From Notospermus geniculatus (Eukaryota; Nemertea; Pilidiophora; Heteronemertea; Lineidae), in contig NMRB01000042.1 in the NCBI GenBank assembly GCA_002633025.1, positions 283,170-347,169 of the forward strand: 64,000 nt of DNA. Reading direction: 5' to 3'. The notes under the pieces are model-generated. The model saw only the letters and a program-made list of their open reading frames with translations, did no database searches and was not told the DNA's origin. Of the stretch, positions 47,501 through 59,600 are shown piece after piece. The position numbers and the translations under genes were made by a program. Position 1 is the stretch's first letter, and every line of letters begins with the position of its first letter.

Positions 47501-48012
47501 TGTCATAAGTTTTTACATGAATAACACTGCTGTGACACTGACAAAGAAGCTGACATTGACCACCACATGATGATGGACTTCATATTCATACATGTTTACA
47601 GCATAATGGTGCATTGTTGCAAGCGTGGCCATTTCCTCACAAATAGCTGCCAAAATTTCAGCCGACAACAAATGGCTGCTATAGAAAATCACCGGACCCT
47701 TGTGATGGTCGCAATGATTAGGAGTCCCGACTGACCATTTTGCTGTCTATTGGTGCATCCCAAGACACAATCTCACTGATTTATACAGATCTGAATCAGA
47801 TAAGCCACTGAAGAAAGGCCACTTGATAAATGGACACAGGTGAGCCCACTTAAAGACGTTGAACTTTCTGATAAGACTCAGGAGACTGCAATCCTGAGTA
47901 ATGGTTTTATATCATCCATTTTCCTCTTGAAATATGACACAAGTTGACAAGTCATTTGATAAGATCTGACAGTCATCAGCCAGAAAATCTGGTCATGGCC
48001 GGCTTTAGCTAC
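44525..48012. other. Unassigned DNA, probably intron or intergenic
   Basis: No recognisable exon. Two open frames are noted but not called: a Ser/Thr-rich plus-strand frame ending near 46365 with a fair acceptor before it, overlapped by a minus-strand frame with an even better acceptor, and a cysteine-rich minus-strand frame at 46734-47138. Neither matches a family I know. Confidence 0.3.
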
Positions 48013-48152
48013 CAGGGCCCAGTTGCACAAAGAATCTTAAGTCTAAGAAAAAACTTAAGTCTGAAATGAAGCTATCTGATTTGCTGAAACCTGGTCACAT
48101 GATGAATTAAGTCAAACTTTAGACTTAAGATTCTTTGTGAAACTGGGCCCTG
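48013..48152. mobile_element. Miniature inverted-repeat element with CAGGGCCC ends
   Basis: A 140-bp unit starts CAGGGCCCAGTT and ends AACTGGGCCCTG. The inner arms AAAGAATCTTAAGTCTAA and TTTAGACTTAAGATTCTTT extend the inverted repeat to over 30 bp on each side. Non-autonomous elements with CAGGGCCCAGTT ends are common in animal genomes. The target duplication could not be seen clearly. Confidence 0.7.
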
Positions 48153-48556
48153 CACTTGAAGCATCAAAAGGATGATCCACAAAGGTGATGCTGTTCAGAC
48201 AATCCGCTACTTCTCACTGAGATGTATAACACCCCCTCCCCCCCAAAAAAGCTCCATGCAAGTCAAAACCAAAGTTGCCCCAGTAGGTTGCTGTCCTGTA
48301 CCAAATCATGAACTGGTTTCAACCACCTGCCATAGCATGGGAACAGACAGACGTAACTTCAGTCACATATTATACTTAAGAAATGTCCCTTCAAGTGTTT
48401 TGTAAGAGGAATTCAATTAACAAAAGCTGAAGGTATGAAATGCTCTTGAGAATTTCAATGGAGTTTTTGAAGAAAAAAAGAGCTGCTGAACTATGAGTGG
48501 AACCGTCAAGTAATCAGCAGCAGCAGTTGTATAGATGACAGTTTAGCAGAAAATAT

Positions 48557-49525
48557 ATGTGTAAAGTATTGAAAAGCCCACTGTTCAAGTTGTGTACATG
48601 GGACAAATTGTAAGAGATGTCAATGAGCAATGGGATCAAATTGCAACAACAAAATTGAGCTTCCTGGACGTTTCAGTGGGGAGTCCATTTTCTCTTGACC
48701 AGTTCATCAAAAAAGCAGACATATGGCATTCAGTTGTTGATGATACCACCCCAGTGATTTACTGGCCTGATACAGGTCCAGGAGGCAATTTGAGGCTGGT
48801 TACTTCAAGTACTTGGTTGACTTCCTCAACATGGAATATTTTCATAGTCACAGATCTCCTCCTACTCAGGAAAGAGCCCATCGAAACTACTGAGCAATGT
48901 GGCATTTTTTTGATCCAGCAACAGTGCAAAATCAACTAATCCTTTGAAAGAATGGTATTTGGATTGCACCTCATTACTTGGCTAGTATTACTTAGCAAAG
49001 CAGATGCATGTTTTTGTAATGCTGCAGTCTGCCTGTCTGACAAACATTCCTTCAACATGTTCAATAGTGAGGCATCCTGTGATCCCACCCATATACTCCT
49101 CAAAAGAAGGCTCTGAAGGAGTAGACTGAGGGGGGATGCCAAAATATTGGCAGACAAGGTTATGATAGGAGGTGACGTTTTTCTTCAAAATCAACAGAAC
49201 CTGATAAAGATGTGACGATCACACTCATCTGAATTTTCATCATCATCATCATAGTAGCATCATGTCCCGGTTGGGACTTTGCCGTTATTTTATATTCCCA
49301 TTACTTAGCAGCATGTTATGAGCAATAGACTGGCGGTTGCCACATTTGTGGGATGTTGGTGCTATGGACTTGGTTTCAACTTGTTTTCTGTTTGAATTTC
49401 TGTCATGGTCATTGGGCAACACCCTGTCAAAAAGCAGTTAAACAGGCAGGTTATACACGGAATTGAAAACCACGAATTTCTTTGTAATCAAGTGAAAACA
49501 CACTTAACTAGAATGATAAGCAGTA
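48557..49525. repeat. Tandem duplication, copy 1
   Basis: This block of about 969 bp, from ATGTGTAAAGTATTGAAAAG to CACTTAACTAGAATGATAAG, is followed directly by a second copy. Copy 1 has an extra stretch (about 49235-49312: a CATCATCAT run plus ATGTCCCGGTTGGG) missing from copy 2. It holds longer open frames than copy 2 on both strands (plus 48592-48939; minus 48988-49200). Confidence 0.9.
48988..49200 (-). pseudogene. Open frame inside duplication copy 1, possible exon or gene relic
   Basis: The minus strand carries about 70 codons to TAA (around 48987), including VTSYHNLVCQYFGIPP and EEYMGGITGCLTIEHVEG, after a possible acceptor (TTTATCAG). The peptide looks protein-like in composition and has four spaced cysteines, but I recognise no family. 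Copy 2 has the same region broken by a 4-base insertion and a GAG-to-TAG change. Because copy 1 is open and copy 2 is not, this may be a once functional exon. Chance is also possible at this length. Confidence 0.25.
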
Positions 49526-50440
49526 ATGTGTAAAGTATTGAAAAGCCCACTGTTCAAGTTGTGTACATGGGACAAATTGTAAGAGATGTCAATGAGCAAT
49601 GGGATCAAATTGCAACCCAAAAATTGAGCTTCCAGGACTTTTCGGTGGGGAGTCCATTTTGTCTTGACCAGTTCATCAAAAACGCAGACATATATTATGG
49701 CATTCAGTTGTTGATGATACCACCCCAGTGATTTACTGGCCTGATACAGGTCCAGGAGGCAATTTGAGGCTGGTTACTTCAAGTTAAAGTACTTGGTTGA
49801 CTTCCTCAACATGGAATATTTTCATAGCTACAGATCTCCTCCTACTCAGGAAAGAGCCCATCCAAACTACTGAGAGCATATGTGGCATTTTTTGATCCAG
49901 CAACACTGCAAAATCAACTAATCCTTTGAAAGAATGGTATTTGGATTGCACCTCATTACTTGGCTAGTATTACTTAGCAAAGCAGATGCATGTTTTTGTA
50001 ATGCTGCAGTCTGCCTGTCTGACAAACATTCCTTCAACATGTTCAATAGTGAGGCATCCTGTGATCCCACCCATATACTACTCAAAAGAAGGCTCTGAAG
50101 GAGTAGACTGAGGGGGCAGGGATGCCAAAATATTGGCAGACAAGGTTATGATAGGAGGTGACGTTTTTCTTCAAAATCAACAGAACCTGATAAAGATGTG
50201 ACGATCACACTCCACTCTGAATTTTCATGTTATGAGTAATAGACTGGCGGTTGCCACATTTGTGGGATGTTGGTGCTGTGGACTTGGTTTCAATTTGTTT
50301 TCTGTTTGAATTTCCGTCATGGTCATTGGGCAACACCCTGTCAAAAAGCAGTTAAACAGGCAGGTTATACACGGAATTGAAAACCACGAATTTCTTTGTA
50401 ATCAAGTGAAAACACACTTAACTAGAATGATAAGCAGTTA
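49526..50440. repeat. Tandem duplication, copy 2
   Basis: The second copy of the preceding block, about 915 bp, is offset by 969 bp and abuts copy 1 with no spacer. The two are highly similar, with scattered substitutions, a short insertion near 49690 (ATATATTATGG for ATATGG) and the deletion of the CATCATCAT segment. Open frames seen in copy 1 are broken here. Confidence 0.9.
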
Positions 50441-53400
50441 ATAAAAATGACAATGGTTTATAGGACAGGTTGGAGACAGTCCACGGTAACAGTGGTGAGC
50501 AAGTATAAAAGTCCATAAAGAAATCACTGGAGGATGATACTGGTCCTCTGAGGCGAAGCGGACAATCAAGACGGAATCGCGTGGGATGACCGATCTCATA
50601 AAAATTTGAATGCACTTGCTCTCCAGATAGTTACCCCATGCTTAATTTCGTGCAAACTTGAGTGATTTTATGGGCCAGGTCCACTTGATATGCCTAAACA
50701 GATCTCGAGTTATGCTAAGCTACTTGGAAGTTCTCCCTGCAGAAAGCAATGAAAATGCCTTGTAACCCCCACACCATCATGAACTTCAGATGAATGTGAA
50801 AATCCAGATGATTTCATCAAATAAACTGGAAGACATCAAGCAAAGAATGAACCATGAAATTGTTAATGCTGAATTCTTATTTTCAGTCCCTTTTTTCTGC
50901 AGGTCGAAGGTAGCCATTCCAACAAAGATCTGCCCGAGGGAAACCAGCAAACATTTGATATCAAACGAAATCCATCTTAAAGCTATCCATGCAGGAGTCA
51001 CCTTACTGAGGGAACCTTTCATTCAGAGACCAAGGAACCTTACAAATTACCCCCTTTCAAATATCCATAATGACCATGCTTTTTGACATCTTGGCTAAAA
51101 TTAGGCGTTTCAACCAACATGATGAAGCTGTGTTGAGGGATGAAAGCTTTGCCTACATTGCAGTCAACTGAGTGGAAATCATGCGGCTCTTTTGGCTCTG
51201 TTTACATCAAAGGAGTTCAAGGGACCACAAATCCTACAAATTTGAGTGCACTTCTTTTTCAACAACATCCAAGAGTCCCGGGTTCATTGAATATCCGTTT
51301 GGAGTTCAGCAGCTTACTACAGGCATGATTACATAAAATGAATTCAGTCGTGAAGGATGAAAATATTGCAGCACTTGAACTTCTCACATCATGCTGTGAG
51401 GTTGAAACAACTGAAAAATGTTTAAAAAATACAACCAAAACTGTTGTTTCTTCAGATTCAAGAATTAGGCCCCTCCTCTCCGAAGTATCTAAACGGAAGT
51501 TGGACCATCTGCTGATCCCTTCATGAAAGGAAAACACATGTTGTTGCCCTTTATCATCCACAAAGGCTTACACATGGGTTCTCTTTTACGTGAAATTGAA
51601 AGGGTCTCCTGCAGGGATGGCATATTGTTGCTGCAGTACTCAGTGAACTCTGAATGGAGCCAAAGGACACTCTTGCATGGGAAATATTTTTCACTGAAAA
51701 GGTTCTCAAGAAGAGGGACTAGAGCCCACAGACGTAGAGCACACTACTGTAGCAACGCAGGAACCTTTAGCAGTGATGACATATTATGACAGCATAAAGG
51801 ACCACAGCTCAACACACATCTCGAAGTCATTGGCATCCCCAAATTACCTGGATGCTGATCAGTGTAGGCTATAAGTTTCTGGATAAGCATTATCTTCGTT
51901 ACCATACATGTATAAAGCAGAATATAAAACTCTATGGCGGTTGTTTGTCATAGCTGTTGAAAAGACAGAAGGTCTGACCAGTATCCTGGACAAACTGTCA
52001 GGAAAATGTGTCACAAATATATATAAATCTGGACAATGTTTGCACATCAGAGATTGTTGAAGTACCTCTCACCATTCCCATTGTATGTACTTAGGTTGTA
52101 CAGTACAGTGTTGTGAATGCAACGGGTGGTGTCAACATCTTCCATGGCCAGAAAACCCAGTGTTCCTTAGAAATTTGAGCACAGTATGCTTCCTCAGCCT
52201 GTCAACAGGTCTATCATGACAGGTATCTCAAAATGTCATAAGCTGTGGCCTGTATTCAATTTTGTTTAGGATGGTAGTTATATCAAATAAAACCTTTATG
52301 TCCCATCTGAATTGGATGAATTGCACGCAGAATATTTTTAAATACACTGGGAGTAACCTGGGAGACACTTTGTGGAAATGAATTATTCCAAAATGTCTAA
52401 AGTACAACATGAAAATAGTGAGATGAGCATTCATAGAAATTTGTATAATACCAATTATGTTGGCAAGCAATCGTCAAAATTTAGTTGTCTGAAGAATGTC
52501 ATATTCCATCTCTCATGAGCCTTTTTATCAAAATTTCTGAATGGTTCTCTTTGTACTGGCAATGGCCGCCATCAATGACAGATAAAAAGCAACACAGAAC
52601 TTTAGAAAAATGTCAAATATTCATAGTTCCATTCAAGTTGAAAGGATTTTTAGAACAGTACAGAGATGTCAGCAGTGAAACTATCACCTTTGAGAATTAC
52701 ATTATTGTGCACAGCAGGCTAGTGCCAGGACGAGATTGGTGCCCATGGATGTTGGTTTAATTGGCCAAGAATTTCCGCTGTTGCTATGGGCTCTACAATA
52801 GCAACAAGTATGTCTAACCCTATTACATGAGACAGATATGCAACATCGTGTACCCAGAGCAACCAAATATCTAATAAATGTTGACTCAATGTGGGGAATT
52901 TGTTTTCTTAGTTAAGTCGTATCTCTTACTTCTGGCCTGTTCGCTGCAGGCAGCCATAGTATGATACATCAATACTCCTGGGACCAACCAGCATCAATAA
53001 GAGAACTGCCAAGTTCAATTTTGTTTTGCATCTGAAGCAGAAACAGGTCTCCATCATGCCACAGGGACCAAGACATGTTTAATGAGAGTAATTGACATAT
53101 AATTGGCTCATTCATCCAATAATTTGGCTTTCCAACCCCATGGTTCCAGATAACGTATGCAAGAATGCCATTCCAGCTCGATTTCTCTTTAAGCCCTTCA
53201 TCACCCCCCATGAAAATGCAAATTGAAAACTTTATAATTGATGCAGAAAGAAAGATTAGCATAAGCTTTTAATGGACACAAAATTAACCATTTAACACTT
53301 CAACAATACTCCTAAGCGGTGAATTATAAACGAAGTCATAAATTATGGAATTGAGACCTCATTAGAGAAAACTCACAGCCGAAAGCGGCCATTAAGGCTT

Positions 53401-56400
53401 TATTTTGTTAACACAATACCTGGCCGGGTCATGGGAAATGTTAGCTGATGTTGCTGCTGTGTAATGTAACAATAAAGTAACAATGAAACAAGTAATAAGT
53501 GATGACATGAGGCAATATCTGTGATAAGATTCCAAGGAATTGGCGGAGGAAAATCGCTGGAATTCAATACCAAGAGATAACCTATCATATTTAGGGTGAA
53601 GCTGTTAACCTTCTTTACTTAACTTATTTGGATAAGGCCATATATTACAGGGCAGAACTTTATTGATGACAAGCAGAGGAGAACAAAGAAAACAACCTGT
53701 TGTGACCAAAAAAGAAAAACCCATCTACTGCTGTCTTATCTATCATGAGTTATGTTACTTTGAATATTTAGGGCACATTGGTGCACAAAACCAATCCTTT
53801 GTTTCAGCCAAATGGGGTTCAGTCATAATCTCAAGCACATCAAGACTCCTACATACAGACTGTGTGCATAGATGCATACATGTATGAACACACAGAGTAA
53901 CAACCTGATCATAAAAACACCACAGTCAGAGATTATATTGGTCTTTATGACGTCTGCTTTCTTCCTCTGCCGGAGGCAATTGTTCATCTTAGCAACAAAC
54001 CAAACAGCAGGCTAAAGAATTGACATATTGTTGTTCAAAAGAAAATGTAAATGCCTGTATAACTTAATAACACATTTTCCCATTGTTTATAACATCAACC
54101 ACCATAGCATCCTTGACAACGGCATCATGTGAATCTTCGACTTCACTTTTTATAGGAAGTCAAGTGACTTCACATTCCTTCACACCTGGTTCCGCATTAT
54201 CTTCAATTTGAAGAAACTATCCTCTTACAATATTTCTCCCATCTCAATGTTGTGTGCTTTGTTGCACCAATTTTGTGAAAAGTACAAACATCCTCTGACT
54301 GGTCAGACCACCTTACATGATCATTACCACTCCTGGGGTAAACTTGCCAAAGCCCTGCCAACTGTCGTTTTTAAGCAACAACCTGCCATAAAGTTCTGTC
54401 CATAAGATTGAAATGGGGTGGAACAAAGCACAAAGGAATTCAGAATTTTTTACCACCAAATCAAAAATATAACTTCTCATCACCAGGGTGGGAAAAAATG
54501 TTGTAGGTCTGCAGACAATCGACCACAACTGAAGCAATGTACTGTAATTATGCATTGCATTGTGTGAGTATATCAATTTCTGGTGTTGTTTTGGGCATGA
54601 CAGAAGACACCCCGCCAAACATGAATCCAATATCCCAACAGGCAATTTACCAATTTTCCAATTTTCTCTCCTAATTCTCTAATTTGTTGATGTTAAGTCA
54701 ACACAGATGAATATTTTAGAGAGTTGGTTTTTCCAAGGGAAAAGAACATGCCAACTATGAAAAATTAAAAATGAGGTTTTCTTTTAGTTTGGCCTATTTT
54801 TCCATCATTTAGTAATTATTGACTCATGTATATAATGTATATTTCAGCGGCTGATCAAACGCAGAGTGATGGCATCGAGATTTTCCGTGCATTTTCTGAG
54901 CACTCATCTTCCCATTGAGAAGGAGATTTACCGCCAAACGACGACTGCAGACAGATTTACTCAAATGAAAACAAGATCTGGGGCTCACATTTAAGGAAAA
55001 TGGATGAACTTATCTTTCAAAGGTTTCATCCAGAATATGAAAGCTTTCAAACCAATCAGATGATGACTTCTGTTTGTGCCCCACAGACATGACAAGTTCA
55101 CAACCCATTGTCCTGGACATGAGTGTCCAGCTGGAGGCATTTGGAGGGATGCTGTCTCAACTAAATATAGCATCTGTGATTGAAATGTGAAGGTTCTGCA
55201 AATACTCATCATTTGAAAGGTTACAACTTGATCTCTTTAGGAAATACTGGAGATAAAAGTGCTATAACCACATTTCATGGTATTGTTTGCTGACATCACC
55301 CCTGGATGACCAAGAGCTAACAGAGATGACCACCAGTTGATCCTCTGATTCACCCCTGGTAAGACCACCATGCGATGACCACCAGTTGTTGCAGGCATTC
55401 CAACAGACAACAACCATAATGCTCACCTACATTTTAAAAGGTGACAGAGTAGGAAGTTCATCATCTCTCAGCAGCAGCAGCAGCAGCAAGTTCCTCACTC
55501 TGGTTTCAGTTTGTGACGGCGGGTGAATGTCTCCAGCCAAGTCCCAAAAAATCTCAGACATATCATGTAAGCTTTGTGTCTACTTCATTATTTTTCATTC
55601 AGGTTTATTGAACACAAACACTCTGGACTGGTAAAAACTTTGCTACCATAGTTCGCGCCAGACAAAAGGTGGTCGCCCAGACAAACAGCAAATACTCTTT
55701 CCTCATTAGGGTCTGTTTCCCTCGAGGTTGGCGTGTGGCATCATGCCACCCCCAGGCCATGACACTGTGGCAATCCACCCAACAATGGGGGTTAAAAGGA
55801 ATCTGATGCATCAGTCCTCAGGCAGTGTGGCAGGTCAGGGTGCCAACACGAGGCGCACCCTGCAAGGCATGTTCGTGACATCACGACAAGTTCAGCGATG
55901 TCAAAATGACAAAGCGTCTTCCCTTGTTTTCAAATCACTTTGACAATTGTTTTCCTTATCAAAAAAGAATCTGTGAAAAAGAGCGTGAGAATAGTTATGT
56001 TTTTGCTCTTTTACAAGCCAATATTGCCCCATTTTCAGAGGTTCATATCAGTGGAGAACCCACAGACAGACTGTACTTGGACGACACTAGAGGCATTTAG
56101 AATATTTGCGCAGTGGTCACAGGCTTGGTAATATTTGAAAGATACAGATTATTTTTGTCTTTTGACCATAGTAACAGAAGTCAGCATCCAATGAAAAGAA
56201 ATATTCTTCAAATGCCAATGAAATAAGTATAACATTCCACTTGTTTGTAAGTTAATGGTGACAATCCTTTGTCAGCTAAGTATCTTTTTTCAGGTGGAGG
56301 GCAACATTTCCATGAAGCAGTCACACTTAAAGCTACTCCCCAACTTTGTCTACAGTACTTGAGACAAAACACGAATTGTATCTTTCAATCTCAAAATAGC

Positions 56401-56469
56401 ATCACTGACTTGACGACAATTTAATTTGAAAATTTAAATGAGATGGTGGGAAAGAAACAAAACCGTTTT
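50441..56469. other. Unassigned DNA with scattered short open frames
   Basis: Plus-strand frames between 50.8 and 51.8 kb (for example 51523-51789) read like fragments of coding sequence broken by stops and shifts, but I cannot match them to a protein, so a decayed gene or mobile element is only a guess. A short AGC triplet repeat lies at about 55469-55489. Nothing else stands out. Confidence 0.3.
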
Positions 56470-56697
56470 TTAAGAGGCAAACTTGATTTTATAATTCCCG
56501 CTGCTATTCTGCGTGATGTATTGACTGGCGTACTTCAGTTCAGGAAAGGTTCCTGATTGGCTACGTCTATTAGTGAAGTAGTCGAGCAACCTCATTCCCA
56601 CAGTCCTACAAGAGACAAGCAAACAAGGGGGCATATTTGACACTAAGAGAAGTAGGCCTAGTAGTGTAACCATTTTGGTTTCGGCAGATGAGGTCAA
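56470..56697 (-). CDS. Candidate signal-peptide exon of an unidentified secreted protein
   Basis: The minus strand has an ATG at 56671-56673 opening MVTLLGLLLLVSNMPPCLLV, a good hydrophobic leader with a likely cut near VSC, within a frame of 75 codons that begins upstream at an alternative start. No strong donor follows close by, and an acceptor-like tract (TTGTCTCTTGTAG) overlaps the leader, so it may be chance. It lies on the same strand as, and 12 kb upstream of, the last exon at 44217-44521 and could be its first exon; nothing proves this. Confidence 0.22.
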   Translation of the reverse strand: MTSSAETKMVTLLGLLLLVSNMPPCLLVSCRTVGMRLLDYFTNRRSQSGTFPELKYASQYITQNSSGNYKIKFAS

Positions 56698-59600
56698 AAT
56701 GTCCCCACAACCGCCACGTGAACGTATTTTGTGATATTCAGATTGTCCCCATTGTCAGGAGCACACCAGTCACACCAGGTATAAATGGTAATAAACAAAT
56801 AGAATCAAGCGATCAGATGACCAGGATGACAAGCGACTATAAAGGAGCATTTTTTGGTGAGACACTTGTCAACATCATCTTGGACACTCCACAAAGGCCA
56901 GGGGAAGCACCTGTCAAAATCATCTAAAAGGCTAAAAGCCACTAAGTGATAACGACAGGAATGTAGGCTACTCCCACCAACGGTAGCAACAACTAGCAAG
57001 ACAGGACACAATAGGTTAGGAAATGAAGAACAGGCGGAATACAGGACCAGATGAGTTCACCACTGCAGCTTTCCAGACAAGAAACGAATGACATTTTTTG
57101 CTCACTCTGCCAAAATGGAGGAGACAGATTGCTGGTTGCAGTGGACTTTGCTTTGTAACCGAGCCAGGGTAGACATGATAAATAGGAATCAAAATGGCAG
57201 CTACTTGACCTTGCGTCCTAGAGGAGATTGATGAAAGTTTCTACACAATACCTCTGCAAATATCCTTTATGGAAAGCTAAGTTAAAATGGTCATTACCTC
57301 TACCTGTCATTCTTATTTTGGTTGATTTATCAAATATGGCATGACCCAGTCATGGCACTCTGTTGGGCCACAACGGAATACTTATCACCATGGCTGGAAC
57401 CATCAGAGGCAAAATGAAAGCTTACCAAAATCACTAGAGCAGACTTTTTCTAAAATTTCTGTATTTGAACACGGCTGGCATTCTGAAATGATAAAAGTAG
57501 AAAATATTATCGGTAATGAAGAAATGAAATAGAACTGAAATATCAAACTTTGATTATTTTGTAATTGTGATATGTGACAATGATCAGTAGGGCTAATACA
57601 CAAAATACACATAATGAGCATTTGACACCCCATTCCATGAATTATCAAAGGGGATAAGCAGGGATTATAGGATGAAACTTTTAAACTACAATGGTTACAA
57701 TGGTGAAAACTGCTTGAAACTTCTAATACCGGTACTTTTTGTTCAACAAGAGAGGCGATCTTATACCGGTACCAATGTTACAGAAAACTTCCAGATACAG
57801 TATCACAGACATGACTTCACCGTAGACAAGGTGTAATCATTTTCTCATTCTGGAAATGTCCATCTGAAATAATTTCACGAATAGCCTAACAAGGATCTTT
57901 CTTTTGGTGTAAAATTTCATTAACTTCACAATGTAGAGAACAACTGGAAGATTAATGAGACAGAATGACATGTGTGGGAACCAGTGGAACCCAGTAATTA
58001 CTTATACAAGGCATACCGAGTCCCATGGCAGCAATTTGGTCACAAGTTTCAGCACGAAGACCCTCGAGATAATAAATGGATTAGGAACAAGAATAATTGC
58101 ACCACTATTGTCCAGATTGCTATAATTATCAGAAATATTCCTCCCAAGGTCCTATGAGATATCCCCGCCCCAAATGTGAACAACTCACGAGTCTCAATGG
58201 TCTATTTGACTTGTAATGATGAGATTTTGGCACCTAATAATCAGGGAGAAATGTGACAATGACCAATATGAGGAGGGGTACAGTTCGTTTCACCATAAGA
58301 TTAACATGAAACTAATGTGAAGCCTGGATGATGATGTACACATGACTTGCTCAAGCGATGGTGAGACCACCTTGAGGTGGCACGGAGGTTCATCATTCAC
58401 CATGTGTCATGACAATGCACGGAGGAGTTCCCTGGACACGGACATTGTTCGTCCATATGAAGGCACATTGGCAACGTAGAGATTGAGGCTGAGGGAAGGC
58501 ACAGGGAAAGAGACGCTCCCATGACAGCCTGTGTGGTGGTTAGAGGTACACTGTGAACAACAGGAACCAATCGAGAGACTACTAAAAATCTGTGCTGCAA
58601 ACGAAGGGTTAATGTGAAGGAGTCCAGGGTGAAACACAAAACTGTTCCCAGACATGTACTTAGAAAAAAGTTAATCTATCACATCAGTTGACTAATACTA
58701 TTGTATTATTATAATATTTATTTCCAGGCAGCAATGGCAAAAGTTGTGTTTTTGCTGGATAATCCCCAAGAATGATTTTATTTTTGTTGACAAGCAGCTA
58801 TTGAACTTTAAAGCATCATAATACACTGTATGTGGTAGGGTATTATAGAAGAAAAGCTACGTGCTAAACTCCTTTTTTAAGCAGGAAAACATTAGTCTCT
58901 GCACATATTTATCCCTTTAGCCCCCTCCTCCCCCCCCCCACGTAGGAATTAACGGCCACATGTAGGGTATCAACAACATAGAACTCCAAACTGCGAAATT
59001 CGTTGTGTGACCAACAAGGGCCAAAAAGTATATAATCCTTGGGTAATGGTGACATTCAGAATAACATGAAATAACAAAAGAGCAGATGTTTCAGCCCTTT
59101 TGTATGCATTATACACAGTTCAGCATCTTAGCTGGGGCAAGTAATTATTTCCAATGCAGTATTAATTGTGAAACATTATTCAATCATATCAAAAATATTT
59201 TTGATCATATTCAGTCCCGCATTTATACACATCTTTCAACCTTAGTAGAGCAAGGGACACGCATGCAATTCCACCTTGCCCAAACCAATCCAATAATCTG
59301 CAGGAGGTGAATTCAGGTTCATCGAGAAATTCCTTCAATCCCCTAAAAAGAGTCCTAAGGAGAGAGGGTGGACTCCTTAGGGCACCAAGGGGTTTTAAAA
59401 GGGTTATAATTTGATTGTACTCAAAGATGGTTGCACAATCGCACCTGGTAACAAAGCCCTGTCTGGTGTCCTTTGATTGAACTTTTTTCTGACCCAATCC
59501 TCCAACTCTGCCTGAAGTCTGTCCCATTGTTCACGATAAACTATGCAAACAGAGATTGAGGGGACATCCCGGGTAGAAAAACTATCTATTAGAGGGTAGA

